The notes under the pieces were generated by a model, which saw only the letters and a list, made by a program, of their open reading frames with translations, made no database searches and was not told the DNA's origin. From Flavobacteriales bacterium UBA952 (GTDB taxonomy: Bacteria; Bacteroidota; Bacteroidia; Flavobacteriales_D; Crocinitomicaceae), in the NCBI GenBank assembly GCA_002293185.1, contig DBCS01000002.1, positions 62,001 to 126,000 on the forward strand: a stretch of DNA of 64,000 bases. Reading direction: 5' to 3'. The position numbers and the translations under genes were made by a program. The stretch's first letter is position 1. Each line of letters begins with the position of its first letter. Below, piece after piece: positions 1 through 9,195 of the stretch.

Positions 1-462
1 GGTAATAAACGTGCTCAAAACGATATCCTCACCTGGCGCTTGGAACTTGCACAGCGCTATTTTTTGCCAATAGCCAAACGTCAGGTGCTCAGTATCAATC
101 AACAATTTGAGCATGTTCAAGCGACGACCATTTTCAGTAATGAGTTGTATCGTTTTGGTGGCTTAGAACGCATGCGAGGTTTCGACGAAGATGCTTTTTT
201 TGCGTCGACTATAGCCTTTGCAGGTTTAGAGTATCGTTATTTATTAGATAAGTACGCTCATTTTTCGGTATTTACAGATTGGGCTTGGTTAGAAAATCAA
301 GTGCTTGGTCAACAAAATTCTATTTATGCTTTAGGCTTAGGTTTGGTCATCGGTTCGGAAAACGGTCAGTTTAAATTGAGTTATGCACTTGGCGCTGAAT
401 TAGGCAATGCACTACAATTAAATGCGGGTAAATTACACGTTGGCTTTATTTCCTATTTTTAG
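1..462 (+). CDS. Omp85-family outer membrane protein (BamA/TamA-like), C-terminal part
   Basis: Only the 3' end is in the window; the reading frame is open from base 1, so the TTG at 40 is an internal codon, not a start. The visible 153 residues look like the last strands of a 16-stranded outer membrane barrel. They contain the motif GGLERMRGFDEDAFFAS, which resembles the conserved L6-loop RGF/RGY region of the surface antigen (D15/Omp85) domain. This is followed by alternating strands and a final aromatic residue (SYF), the usual barrel C-terminal signal. Omp85 proteins insert other proteins into the outer membrane or translocate them across it. The N-terminal POTRA domains that would separate BamA, TamA and related types lie outside the window, so the subtype stays open. 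rdgB follows 3 bases after the stop, suggesting co-transcription. Confidence 0.75.
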   Translation, partial: GNKRAQNDILTWRLELAQRYFLPIAKRQVLSINQQFEHVQATTIFSNELYRFGGLERMRGFDEDAFFASTIAFAGLEYRYLLDKYAHFSVFTDWAWLENQVLGQQNSIYALGLGLVIGSENGQFKLSYALGAELGNALQLNAGKLHVGFISYF

Positions 463-465
463 GAT

Positions 466-1050
466 ATGAAAATCATATTTGCAAGTCACAATCAAAAAAA
501 AGCAGAAGAAATTCGTTCCCTCTTACCTGTCGGTATAGTCCTCTTAACTTTACATGACCTTGACTTAATGCAGGAAATTCCAGAGAATGAACCCACCATA
601 GAGGCCAATTCTGCTTTTAAAGCAAACTGGGTTTTCAAGCATTTCGGTTTGCCTTGCTTTGCCGATGACACAGGCCTAGAAGTAACGGCTTTAAATGGCG
701 CACCAGGCGTGCATTCAGCTCGCTATGCAGGCGAAGCGCGCAGTGATGATGCCAATATGAATAAATTGTTGTTGGCGTTACAAGATAGCGCAGACCGCAG
801 TGCGCAGTTTAAAACAGTTATCACTTATTTAGATGGTCATCAGGAATATCAATTTACCGGAATTGTGAAAGGAAGAATTGGAACTCAGAAGATCGGAACA
901 CTAGGTTTTGGGTATGACCCTATCTTTTTTCCTGAGAATCAAAATAAGACTTTTGCACAAATGCCGTTGTCCGATAAAAACAAGTTCAGCCACCGAGCAA
1001 GAGCAACCGTGCAGTTTTTGAAATTTTTAGAAGAACGGGTTGCGCTTTAA
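466..1050 (+). CDS. rdgB: Non-canonical purine NTP pyrophosphatase, RdgB/HAM1 family
   Basis: Cytosolic enzyme that hydrolyses dITP, dXTP and XTP to the monophosphates, keeping deaminated purines out of DNA and RNA. The 194-residue length is normal for the family. Recognised motifs in order are the N-terminal ASHNQKKAEEI (nucleotide binding), FADDTGLEV (metal-binding acidic residues), GAPGVHSARYAG, and GFGYDPIF near the C-terminus, followed by a basic SHRARA segment that contacts the nucleotide. The ATG lies 3 bases after the upstream barrel gene. The gene converges on folB with a single base between the two stop codons, so no separate terminator fits between them. The family call is firm. 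Confidence 0.95.
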   Translation: MKIIFASHNQKKAEEIRSLLPVGIVLLTLHDLDLMQEIPENEPTIEANSAFKANWVFKHFGLPCFADDTGLEVTALNGAPGVHSARYAGEARSDDANMNKLLLALQDSADRSAQFKTVITYLDGHQEYQFTGIVKGRIGTQKIGTLGFGYDPIFFPENQNKTFAQMPLSDKNKFSHRARATVQFLKFLEERVAL

Positions 1051-1051
1051 A

Positions 1052-1405
1052 TTACGCTTCTATGGTAATGGCTACAGAAGCAACATCACCGTTGATGGGC
1101 GGGCAAATTTTTGTAATCTGAACTTTTAAGTTTTCGATACCGCTTAATTCAGTTTTCATGCGCGTCACGATGCGTTGGCCAACATGCTCAATGAGTTTGG
1201 ATCTTATGGCCATCTCTTCAATTACAATATGGTTGACATCAACGTAATCTACGGTATCTGCCAATGAATCGTGTTCAGCAGCTTTGCTAAAGTTCGTTTG
1301 AATTTCGATATTTACCTCATAATGGCCACCAATACGCCCTTCTTCAGGCAGACAGCCGTGATAGGCGTAGCACTTTATACCGCTTACAAAGATTTTATGC
1401 TTCAT
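1052..1405 (-). CDS. folB: Dihydroneopterin aldolase
   Basis: Folate pathway enzyme that cleaves 7,8-dihydroneopterin to 6-hydroxymethyl-7,8-dihydropterin and glycolaldehyde. The 117-residue protein shows the FolB signature: an early YHGCLPEEGRIGGHYEVN segment holding the catalytic Glu, a DTVDYVDV stretch that shapes the pterin pocket, and a late LKVQITKICPPI strand with the conserved Lys and Pro. The ATG overlaps the end of gltX by 11 bases, so the two are probably one transcript read from the gltX promoter. No other folate gene is adjacent; folD lies far away at 48.6 kb. Confidence 0.93.
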   Translation of the reverse strand: MKHKIFVSGIKCYAYHGCLPEEGRIGGHYEVNIEIQTNFSKAAEHDSLADTVDYVDVNHIVIEEMAIRSKLIEHVGQRIVTRMKTELSGIENLKVQITKICPPINGDVASVAITIEA

Positions 1406-2924
1406 GGAGGATACTTTTTACAGCACGTAAACCAATTTCTATTCGCGCGAGTACTTCTTCTTTACCTAAGAATGCTGAAATTTCAAACATACCAGGGCCA
1501 GCGCCAACGCCGGTGAGTACCAAACGATAAGGCAGGAGCACTGCGCCTATTCCTAATTGCTTTTCTGCTAAAAACGTTTTAAATGCCGCTTCGATCGCTT
1601 CTGTTGAAAAATCAGAAAGATCAGCGACAACATTTTTCCATTCTTGAATGTATTCTGTTGTTTCTGGCTTCCACTTTTTAAGAATAATTTCTGGGTCGAA
1701 CGAAGCAGGTTGGCCAAATAAATAGGCTCCTTCTGTTAGAATGTCTTGTGCAAAGGTGGCACGTTCCTTCATGAGGTGACAAATTTGTTCTAGGGTAGCA
1801 TCAGTATAGTCTAGATTTTGAATCTGACGCAGTTGCTGCGCAATAGCTGAATTGGATTGTGCACGTAAATAGGTTTGTTGAAACCATTTCGTTTTTTCAG
1901 GATCAAATTTGGCACCAGCTTTACTCACGCGTTCAAGTGAAAAAGCAGCAACGAGTTCGTCAAGGTTAAAAATTTCTTGGGTTGTTCCGGGGTTCCAACC
2001 CAAAAGAGCGAGCATATTAATAAAGGCCTCTGGTAAATATCCTTTTTCGCGGTAACCAGAGTAGAGTTCTCCTTCTGAGGTCAGCCAATTTGTTGGGAAA
2101 ACAGGAAAGCCGAGTCGGTCGCCATCGCGCTTGGAGAGTTTGCCATTGCCATCTGGGCGGAGTAAAAGTGGAAGATGCGCAAATTCGGGGCAAGGCCAGC
2201 CAAAAGCTTCGTAAAGCAATACGTGCAGTGGTGCTGAGGGCAACCATTCTTCACCGCGAATAACGTGGCTTATGGCCATGGTATGATCGTCTACTATATT
2301 CGCTAAATGGTAAGTAGGCATACCGTCACTTTTGAACAGGACTTTGTCGTCGAGGTTGTTGGTATTGACAACTACCCATCCGCGGATGAGGTCATGAAAA
2401 CGAACGTCTTGGTTGCGCGGCATTTTCATGCGGATAACATACGGTTGGTTTGCTGCTAGAAGTTGCTCAACTTCAGATTGTGGAAGTGTGAGTGAATTGC
2501 GCATGCTGTTGCGCGTAACGCTATTGTATTGCCAATTGGGCATACCCATGGTTTTGGCTTGGTCGCGCATTCGATCGAGATCCTCAGCGGTGTCAAATGC
2601 ATAGTATGCTTTGTCTTCGGCAATGAGTTGCTCGGCATATGGTTTATACATCTCTTTGCGCTCGGATTGCACATATGGGCCGTATTCACCTCCTAAGCCG
2701 GGGCCTTCAGTTGGCATGATGCCACACCAGGCTAGAGCGTCCATGATGTAGTCTTGTGCACCAGGCACAAAACGCGTCTGATCTGTATCTTCGATACGTA
2801 TTAAAAAGGTTCCGTTGTGTTTTTTAGTGAAGAGGTAATTGTAAAGAGCGGTGCGCACACCCCCCATATGGAGCGGGCCAGTAGGTGATGGGGCAAAACG
2901 AACGCGAACAGGTACTGAAGACAT
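1395..2924 (-). CDS. gltX: Glutamyl-tRNA synthetase
   Basis: Class I aminoacyl-tRNA synthetase that charges tRNA-Glu. From the ATG at 2924 the protein is 509 residues, normal for GluRS. The HIGH motif appears as PSPTGPLHMGG (His19-Gly22 region), and the KMSKS loop appears as KLSKR at about residue 262, preceded by RPDGNG. GVRTALYNYLF and IRIEDTDQTR follow the first motif as expected. An ATG 7 codons upstream (2945) is possible. I prefer 2924 because it begins the conserved block and because a TAtcTTTG promoter element overlaps the upstream ATG. The C-terminal anticodon-binding region is complete. folB overlaps the 3' end. Confidence 0.96.
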   Translation of the reverse strand: MSSVPVRVRFAPSPTGPLHMGGVRTALYNYLFTKKHNGTFLIRIEDTDQTRFVPGAQDYIMDALAWCGIMPTEGPGLGGEYGPYVQSERKEMYKPYAEQLIAEDKAYYAFDTAEDLDRMRDQAKTMGMPNWQYNSVTRNSMRNSLTLPQSEVEQLLAANQPYVIRMKMPRNQDVRFHDLIRGWVVVNTNNLDDKVLFKSDGMPTYHLANIVDDHTMAISHVIRGEEWLPSAPLHVLLYEAFGWPCPEFAHLPLLLRPDGNGKLSKRDGDRLGFPVFPTNWLTSEGELYSGYREKGYLPEAFINMLALLGWNPGTTQEIFNLDELVAAFSLERVSKAGAKFDPEKTKWFQQTYLRAQSNSAIAQQLRQIQNLDYTDATLEQICHLMKERATFAQDILTEGAYLFGQPASFDPEIILKKWKPETTEYIQEWKNVVADLSDFSTEAIEAAFKTFLAEKQLGIGAVLLPYRLVLTGVGAGPGMFEISAFLGKEEVLARIEIGLRAVKSILHEA

Positions 2925-2942
2925 AATATTTTTTCTAGACCG

Positions 2943-2950
2943 CAAAGATA
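2943..2950 (-). promoter_or_regulatory. Candidate gltX-folB promoter, -7 element TATCTTTG
   Basis: On the minus strand this is TATCTTTG, an exact match to the Bacteroidota -7 consensus TAnnTTTG. A TTG (CAA on plus, 2968-2970) sits 17 bases upstream as a possible -33 element. That TTG lies inside the downstream arm of the terminator hairpin of the preceding gene, so terminator and promoter share DNA. The leader to the gltX ATG would be about 15 bases. Confidence 0.6.
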
Positions 2951-2958
2951 GTAAATTG

Positions 2959-2995
2959 AAAAAGACTCAAGCCAATTTCAGACTTGAGTCTTTTT
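2959..2995 (-). terminator. Intrinsic terminator of the lamin-tail/receptor/nuclease operon
   Basis: Perfect 13-bp inverted repeat: arms at 2959-2971 and 2983-2995, loop of 11 bases. On the minus strand the hairpin ends in a run of five T, and it lies 37 bases past the stop codon of the nuclease gene. The other strand also ends in five T, so it might work in both directions, but no plus-strand gene reads into it. Confidence 0.75.
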
Positions 2996-3031
2996 AAAAA
3001 GAAGGAACTAAGAATTAAATAGTATTATTTG

Positions 3032-5293
3032 TTATTCAATCACAAATTCTCGTTGTACTGAGCCGTGGATTGTTTCAACATTCAAGTAATATATACCCGC
3101 TTTCAAATCTGTAGTAGTGTATTCGAGAACAGGTAGTTTGATGTTTTTTTCGTTGGCAATTAATCGACCTTGGATATCGACAATATTGTAAGCAATGATA
3201 TCGAGGCCATTTACTTGGGCATATAATTTTTCACTTGTTGGTACCGGGAAAACTGAAAAGTTGACGTCTAGTTTTTCTTCTAGCCCCATGTCACAATTCA
3301 AGTAGCTCATGTTGGCAAAATTGATATGGCAGGCAAAATATGCGGAGTCAATGAACGGATTGCGGTTGCCTTGTAAAACAGCTGCATATTCATGACGTGC
3401 AATTTCGTAGTTGTCAGGAGCATCTGCAAAATGCCAAGTTTTTAAAGATTCTTGGCTTTGGGTTGGAGGTAATTGCCAGTTATTGCCAGAAATGCCATTG
3501 TAGCAGGTTGCCATATAAAAGATAGAACGCGCTGCATTTCCTTTTTGTTCTGGGCGTGGTTCGTATACCAATTGGTTACTAGAATAGCCAACGCTGCCAC
3601 CTAGATAAGTAAATACAACATTGCCATCGATATCCATTAATGGAAGGTTGCTTCTGGGTGTATTGGCTTGCTGAAGGTTGGTTGGCCAAAGGTTATGTTG
3701 GTCATTGTATTCAGGTTTTTCTGGACTATCGCAAGGGAAAGTAGGCATCCAAGAATGCGAGAAGGTGTGTTCTCTAGAGTAACCAGTGGCTGTCCAGGAG
3801 AATGGATCATTGAACACTTTACGTTCTCCTGAATACACACATTCTACATAAGACTGACCATTGGTGGTATCGCGGACCTCATATTGATTCATCATGGTGG
3901 TGAGGTAGTTGTAGTAAGTGATGGATGTGTGTGAATTAATCAATGCGCTGAGGTTGGGCAAGAATGAACTTGTACCTGAATAGATCCCATTGTAGTAATT
4001 TCCAATCTGGCTTCCTTCACTTGTTACGTTTCCTGTCGCAGGGTTCATTGTTCGGTAGTTTTCGTAACCTGCTGGGCCATTGAAGGCGTACACAGCAAAA
4101 TGATAAGTCGTGTTTGCTTCAATATGACGAGGCGTAAAACCTGTTCCGGATCCGATATAAGCAACTTTTGCATTACCTATTATATCTCCACGCTTATAGT
4201 TAGTTCCATCTATTGGCAAGCCAGCAACTGCACTTCCTTGGCGCCACAATACGATGTATTTTTCTGCGCTTACGGTAGGATATTCACCAGAAAGTGTGTA
4301 AGCCTTAACATTAGGAAAGGTAAGCGCAGCAGGGTTGGAAGCGGGTTCGGTAGCTAGGTTATTAGAACCAATACCATAAAGATTGATAATATATGGATTT
4401 TCATCGGCATCGTCGTTGGCAATAGAAAGTGTCGCTAAGCGAGAACCTGTTCCTGTTGGTGTAAAGTTGAGGGTAACGTTTTGGCTGCTTGTGCCACCCA
4501 CAACAACATTGGCATTGCAGCTGTAGTCGGCTGCACTTGCCCCGGTTAAAGTAGCACCAGAAACAGTTAAGTTTTGTACGCCGTAATTTTCAATTGTGAT
4601 GGTTGTAGTCGCACTTGTTCCAACTACATAGGTATCGCCAGTGAGCACACTATTACCATTGATTTTTACATTGATTTCTCTAGCAGGTGCAACATAAGTG
4701 AACATATCTTGGGTGCTGCGTGGTATCAATTGGTAGTTCGCATTGAATTGCCCCATTAGGCCAATGATGCTGATTGGGCCTGATGGGATAGCAGATCCAT
4801 CGATATTGGTGGTGCCATTGATGCGTACATCAAAAGTACTGGAGCCATCAAAAACTTGAACAGTGCTATTTCCGGAAGCAAAGTTGCCCGTTTGCACAAA
4901 ATTGACATTATCTAAACGCACCAATTGACCTTCTAAGCTTTCACCTGCACTTGAGATTGGAATAACGAGAGCTACAGGCTGAACAATTGCTTGTCCATGA
5001 TTGATAAAACTGTTGGTTGGTGATAGTTCTAGTAAACCACTGAATTCAAATAGGACACCAGTAGCCGTTATGGAGTCTCCTTTTTGGACGGTATTTAGAT
5101 TGGATCCGTAACAGGCAATTCCTGCTGTTCCATCTTGTAAATAACGAATAGGGCCGAGTTCACTTCCGTTGGTTACAACTCCGGTAACGGTTACAGTTTG
5201 TCCAATACCTAGGTTACGAACTTGGGCAATTGTTTGGGCAAAAGCTTGTTGTCCGAGTGCCAAGATAGCAAGATTGAGTAATAATTTTTTCAT
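3032..5293 (-). CDS. Secreted endonuclease I family nuclease with OB-like and Ig-like domains and T9SS type A sorting domain
   Basis: A 753-residue exported protein. Order: signal peptide ending at about residue 19 (QQAFAQ); an OB-like domain at about 20-190 (TGVVTNG, GDSITATG); an Ig-like choice-of-anchor D type domain at about 205-310; a short fibronectin-like stretch; an endonuclease I domain at about 430-665; a C-terminal sorting domain at about 680-753 (FSVFPVPTSEKL). The nuclease part shows REHTFSHSW with probable catalytic His509, then DQHNLWPT and KGNAARSIFYMATCYN, the usual order for non-specific Mg-dependent endonuclease I (Vvn type). It should cut extracellular DNA or RNA at or outside the cell surface. 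It starts 2 bases after the receptor gene and ends at a strong terminator, so it is the last gene of a three-gene operon. Confidence 0.88.
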   Translation of the reverse strand: MKKLLLNLAILALGQQAFAQTIAQVRNLGIGQTVTVTGVVTNGSELGPIRYLQDGTAGIACYGSNLNTVQKGDSITATGVLFEFSGLLELSPTNSFINHGQAIVQPVALVIPISSAGESLEGQLVRLDNVNFVQTGNFASGNSTVQVFDGSSTFDVRINGTTNIDGSAIPSGPISIIGLMGQFNANYQLIPRSTQDMFTYVAPAREINVKINGNSVLTGDTYVVGTSATTTITIENYGVQNLTVSGATLTGASAADYSCNANVVVGGTSSQNVTLNFTPTGTGSRLATLSIANDDADENPYIINLYGIGSNNLATEPASNPAALTFPNVKAYTLSGEYPTVSAEKYIVLWRQGSAVAGLPIDGTNYKRGDIIGNAKVAYIGSGTGFTPRHIEANTTYHFAVYAFNGPAGYENYRTMNPATGNVTSEGSQIGNYYNGIYSGTSSFLPNLSALINSHTSITYYNYLTTMMNQYEVRDTTNGQSYVECVYSGERKVFNDPFSWTATGYSREHTFSHSWMPTFPCDSPEKPEYNDQHNLWPTNLQQANTPRSNLPLMDIDGNVVFTYLGGSVGYSSNQLVYEPRPEQKGNAARSIFYMATCYNGISGNNWQLPPTQSQESLKTWHFADAPDNYEIARHEYAAVLQGNRNPFIDSAYFACHINFANMSYLNCDMGLEEKLDVNFSVFPVPTSEKLYAQVNGLDIIAYNIVDIQGRLIANEKNIKLPVLEYTTTDLKAGIYYLNVETIHGSVQREFVIE

Positions 5294-5295
5294 AG

Positions 5296-8028
5296 TTAGA
5301 ATTGTATTGCGAGGTTGATATTAAAGCGCAAACCTTGGCCAAACATGACTGAGGCAGAGCGCGCATCGAATTGATCATAAATGCCATTCGCATTGTTAGT
5401 GGCATCCGATATAAAAGAGGTATTGAGGAGATTGGTAATGGCACCTCCTAGGCTAAATTGTTTGTAGCGGTAACCTGCAAAAATATTGATCAATGAGTAG
5501 GAGGGGATTTGCCAGGAATCACGGCCCCCGTTGCTACCTTGCAAGGAGAATGGATCGAAATTGGCGTAATAACGATCAAAAATTTGACCTTGAACCTTTA
5601 TGTAGGCATTTTTAATGGGTTCATAGCGTAAAGACGCCGCCATTGCAGTTTGCGCAGCATCGCCCACATGTACACCTTTTGCGTCAAAAGTAAATTCTAA
5701 GGAGTCGTATTGTGGTATAAATACGGTTTTACTCGAATTCCAAATCCAGTTACCAATAGAGAACATGAAGTCAATAGAAAGTTTAGGTGAAATTTCCCAA
5801 GCAACATCGATTTCTTGGCCCATGTGTATGGCATCCATTCCATTGATATTGACCCGAATGAATTCTGTTGGGTCGTTAGGGTCAGGAACAGCGACGCCAT
5901 AAGGGAAAGGTTTATTTTTCCAATTGGTGAAATACGCATTGTAATTGACTCCAAAATGTTTGTTGGAATAGTGATATCCACCTTCTGCCGCATAGATGAT
6001 TTCATTGACGATTTCGCCAAAAAAACTATTGCTATTGTTGTCAATGACATTAGAGAATTGCGGCGTGCGGTTGAGATAACCCAAATTACAATAGACGTCC
6101 TGATATTTGTTTAATTTGTAACTCAGGCCGCCTTTTACGGTGACGCCAGGAATGTATTTCCAATCAGTTTCGAAGAAATTGAGCCCTGGTGAGCCCGCAT
6201 GATAGGTCTGACCATTGTATTGAATGGTGTCGAGTGCTCCAATTCTGAGGGTGGTATCACTGAGCTCGAGTACTTTGCGTTGAAAGTAATCAATGCCTTT
6301 GTATCCGTTAAGGATGGTTGAAACGTTAGCAAACCAATTGATGCGTTCACCATTGTGCTCCACTTGGCCAAAAACACCGGCATAGGTAACGACACCATCG
6401 CGGTCCGCATTGAAGGTATTTTTGGCAATTTTATCTCCAACCCTTTGCATTGGATCGGGATCATTGAAGTTGGCTGCGCTTAAAAAGTAGTCGGCACCCA
6501 AAAGGTTGGTGATAATTTGATAATGACGACCTTCATAATAGCGGTAATCGATTCCACCTGAAAAAGAAGTCTTTTTGGAATATTGGTAATTGAACTGCCC
6601 CAAATAACCTAGCCAAAAATGGTTGTTGATACTCGCTAATAATATCTGGCTGGCCTTGATCTCTGTATCTGAATAAAGCGGGTCAATATTTGGCGTTCCG
6701 AATAAAGAATTCACTTGGTTTTCGGTGATCATTTGGTCCCAGTCGATGTTAAAATTGCTATCACGCAGAATGGCTGAAGAATTGAAGATACTGGTGCCTC
6801 CACCACGCCCGACAGAGAGGTAGGCCAAATTTGAAATATCTAATTTGTCGTTGACCGACCAAAAATCTTTGAGTGTAATTTGTGGTTTATTGTAGAAATT
6901 ACGACGTTCGTTGAGGATTTCACGCTCCCCTGCATCGTTGGTCACGTAGCCCCAATGTTGGTTGTAACGAATACCCATATCGTTGAGTAATAGGGTGGAG
7001 TCGTACTGCACGCCAAGCGCTTGAGAACGACTGGCATCCCAATACTGGATTCCTTGAAAAAAGGAACGCTGACCATGTTGTTGTGGTGCAGCAAAAGCAG
7101 AAAGCGTAAGTAAATGCTTATCGAGTCTTTTAGAGATTTTGGTATAGCCGAAAAAACCTTGAGTTGGGGTACCGTCTACCCAACCTTGGCCTTGTTTGTA
7201 GGAGGCAGAAAAAGTAAGCCCCCACCCAGAAGGGGTCATGCCGGTGTTGTATGAGAGTGAACTACGCAAAAAATTACCCGTAGCGTACTCTTGTTTGAAG
7301 CTTCCACCCTTTTTGGTGCCCACACCTTGCGTAATAATATTAATGGTTCCGCCAATTGACGGCATTGCAATTTTTGTAGCACCTAGTCCGCGTTGTACTT
7401 GCATTTGAGAGGTAATGGCGTCTAGGCCAAACCAATTAGACCAATAAACTGCGCCGTTTTCCATATCGTTTACTGGAACTCCGTCGATCATAACGCCAAC
7501 ATTGCGCTGGTCAAAGCCACGCACATTGATGCGCGCATCGCCGTCTCCCCCACCTTGGTTGGTAGCATAAACACCTGGGGTACCATTTAAGAGCATGGGA
7601 AGATCTCTAGAGGCTAGTTCTTCGGTAATTTTTTTGGTATCAATTTTGGTAACGGCAACCGGAACATTTTGACCATTGACTAAGTTGCCTATCACGCGGA
7701 TTTCACGTACTTCTTGGGTGGCTCGGATGGTAAAGTTTTGCACAAGACTGACCTGATTGAGCTGAATAGCGAAGCGAATGGTATCGGTAAGAGGGAGGGT
7801 AAACATGATTTGGTAGTTGCCAAATGGTATGTTTGGAATTTCGTAGGAGCCGAGATCGTTGGTAGCAACGCGTGCAATTGCAGCACCCTCCTTGAGAAGG
7901 GTAATTTTGGCCCCCGCAACAACAACCTCTCCGGGTGACATCTGAGCCACACCGCTTATTTTTCCTATTTGTTGACCGAAGGAAACTCCAGATAGTGCAA
8001 AGAGCAACCCAAAAAATAAGAGGCGCAT
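5296..8028 (-). CDS. TonB-dependent outer membrane receptor with carboxypeptidase-like N-terminal domain
   Basis: A 910-residue receptor: signal peptide (to about residue 18, VSFGQ), a carboxypeptidase-like regulatory domain at about 25-105, then a plug domain. Plug motifs include LPMLLNGTPGVYATNQGGG, INVRGFDQRNVGVMIDGVPVND and GGTINIITQ. A long 22-strand-type barrel follows to the end, closing with LRFNINLAIQF. Such receptors import a ligand into the periplasm using TonB energy. The ligand cannot be read from the sequence. Its position between a secreted lamin-tail protein and a secreted nuclease, with gaps of 1 and 2 bases, suggests a nucleic-acid breakdown product or phosphate-containing ligand. 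No SusD-like lipoprotein is beside it, so it is not a classic glycan locus. Confidence 0.92.
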   Translation of the reverse strand: MRLLFFGLLFALSGVSFGQQIGKISGVAQMSPGEVVVAGAKITLLKEGAAIARVATNDLGSYEIPNIPFGNYQIMFTLPLTDTIRFAIQLNQVSLVQNFTIRATQEVREIRVIGNLVNGQNVPVAVTKIDTKKITEELASRDLPMLLNGTPGVYATNQGGGDGDARINVRGFDQRNVGVMIDGVPVNDMENGAVYWSNWFGLDAITSQMQVQRGLGATKIAMPSIGGTINIITQGVGTKKGGSFKQEYATGNFLRSSLSYNTGMTPSGWGLTFSASYKQGQGWVDGTPTQGFFGYTKISKRLDKHLLTLSAFAAPQQHGQRSFFQGIQYWDASRSQALGVQYDSTLLLNDMGIRYNQHWGYVTNDAGEREILNERRNFYNKPQITLKDFWSVNDKLDISNLAYLSVGRGGGTSIFNSSAILRDSNFNIDWDQMITENQVNSLFGTPNIDPLYSDTEIKASQILLASINNHFWLGYLGQFNYQYSKKTSFSGGIDYRYYEGRHYQIITNLLGADYFLSAANFNDPDPMQRVGDKIAKNTFNADRDGVVTYAGVFGQVEHNGERINWFANVSTILNGYKGIDYFQRKVLELSDTTLRIGALDTIQYNGQTYHAGSPGLNFFETDWKYIPGVTVKGGLSYKLNKYQDVYCNLGYLNRTPQFSNVIDNNSNSFFGEIVNEIIYAAEGGYHYSNKHFGVNYNAYFTNWKNKPFPYGVAVPDPNDPTEFIRVNINGMDAIHMGQEIDVAWEISPKLSIDFMFSIGNWIWNSSKTVFIPQYDSLEFTFDAKGVHVGDAAQTAMAASLRYEPIKNAYIKVQGQIFDRYYANFDPFSLQGSNGGRDSWQIPSYSLINIFAGYRYKQFSLGGAITNLLNTSFISDATNNANGIYDQFDARSASVMFGQGLRFNINLAIQF

Positions 8029-8029
8029 C

Positions 8030-9091
8030 TTAGCGAATGATCACTTTATGAAGGCTTTGCTGACCCGAAAGTGAGGTCAAACGCAAGAAATAAACACCCT
8101 GATATTCATGAAGGTTGATTTCAACGCTTGGTTGTGCTGCACTAACGTTGATTTCTTTTACAAGCTGACCAAGTGCAGAGACGACTTGAATTTTGCGGAT
8201 CTCATTTTGTGTATTGACAAAAACAATACCACTGCTTGGATTGGGGTAAATACTAGGTAAGGCTTTTGTGGCTGGGTTCAGAGCTATCGTGTTGCAATCG
8301 CACTCATGAACGCCCAAAGAAGACCAGTTCCCATCCAAAATTGGGTTGCCGCTCATGCCGAAAAGAGTGTCTCCGTTTGCATCTAAACGCACAATAACAG
8401 GTGGAATACTATCCCATTCGAGTAGGGGATCAAAAAATGATGGGTTACTTGTTTGACCTTTTAAAATGGTAGGTTTACGAAGAAGACTGTGATCTTTAGT
8501 GAGCAAAACGCCAAGACCTGTACTGTACGGAAATTGTGTGGACCATGCGCCGTTATTACCAGAAGAAGTACCGGTTTCGTTGGCTGGGTTTTCTCCTATT
8601 TTACCAAAGACGTCAACTAGTGCAAAACCAGTTACGTTGGTGGCATTGATCACTGTGGTTGGAGAGGCAGGCAGCGTTCCTTTCGCTAATAAAAGAGCGT
8701 CATTGCCATTCCAATACCAAGCGTTTGAAGTATTGTAATCTGCGCAATAAAAACCATCTGCTTTGGCTTGAAGAGAGTCCCAAACTGGGGCTTCTTGCCC
8801 TGTTCCCATAGGGTCGAGCTTCTCAATAACACCAACGTACACACCCTTTGCAGGAACTGTTCCGGATAGTTGAACTGAGTTGGCAACTGTTGCCGTTGTA
8901 GCACCATTGGAATAACGACTTACGAAATAACCGGATAGGTTAATAGGATTGTTGGTTGGGTTGTAGATTTCAAGTGCCTTGTTATTGGACCAACCTTCGA
9001 CATATTCAGAAATAAATAGCTCATTGCATGTGTTTTGAGCAAACAAGCTCGTACAGGTCAATAAAGATAATAGAAGTAGAGTTTGCTTCAT
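8030..9091 (-). CDS. Secreted lamin-tail-domain protein with T9SS type A sorting domain
   Basis: A 353-residue exported protein, first gene of the operon. Signal peptide to about residue 18 (TSLFAQ). A bacterial lamin-tail domain follows at about 20-165, recognised by LFISEYVEGWSNNKALEIYNPTN and the later LSGYFVSRYSNG. A linker leads to a C-terminal sorting domain at about 278-353 (LPSIYPNPSSGIVF ending in KVIIR). Lamin-tail domains in bacteria are often found with extracellular nucleases and are thought to help bind nucleic acid or anchor enzymes; that role here is inference. The ATG is 1 base from the frame limit used and TBDR follows after a 1-base gap. No enzyme motif is visible. Confidence 0.85.
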   Translation of the reverse strand: MKQTLLLLSLLTCTSLFAQNTCNELFISEYVEGWSNNKALEIYNPTNNPINLSGYFVSRYSNGATTATVANSVQLSGTVPAKGVYVGVIEKLDPMGTGQEAPVWDSLQAKADGFYCADYNTSNAWYWNGNDALLLAKGTLPASPTTVINATNVTGFALVDVFGKIGENPANETGTSSGNNGAWSTQFPYSTGLGVLLTKDHSLLRKPTILKGQTSNPSFFDPLLEWDSIPPVIVRLDANGDTLFGMSGNPILDGNWSSLGVHECDCNTIALNPATKALPSIYPNPSSGIVFVNTQNEIRKIQVVSALGQLVKEINVSAAQPSVEINLHEYQGVYFLRLTSLSGQQSLHKVIIR

Positions 9092-9195
9092 GGTGTTAAG
9101 TTTAATTCAACTGACAATCAGCTTTGGTTTTAATGGTGCTGTTTTTATGGTTTCGGCACAGATGAGGCGTCAAGGAGGTCATAAAAGAGCTAGAA

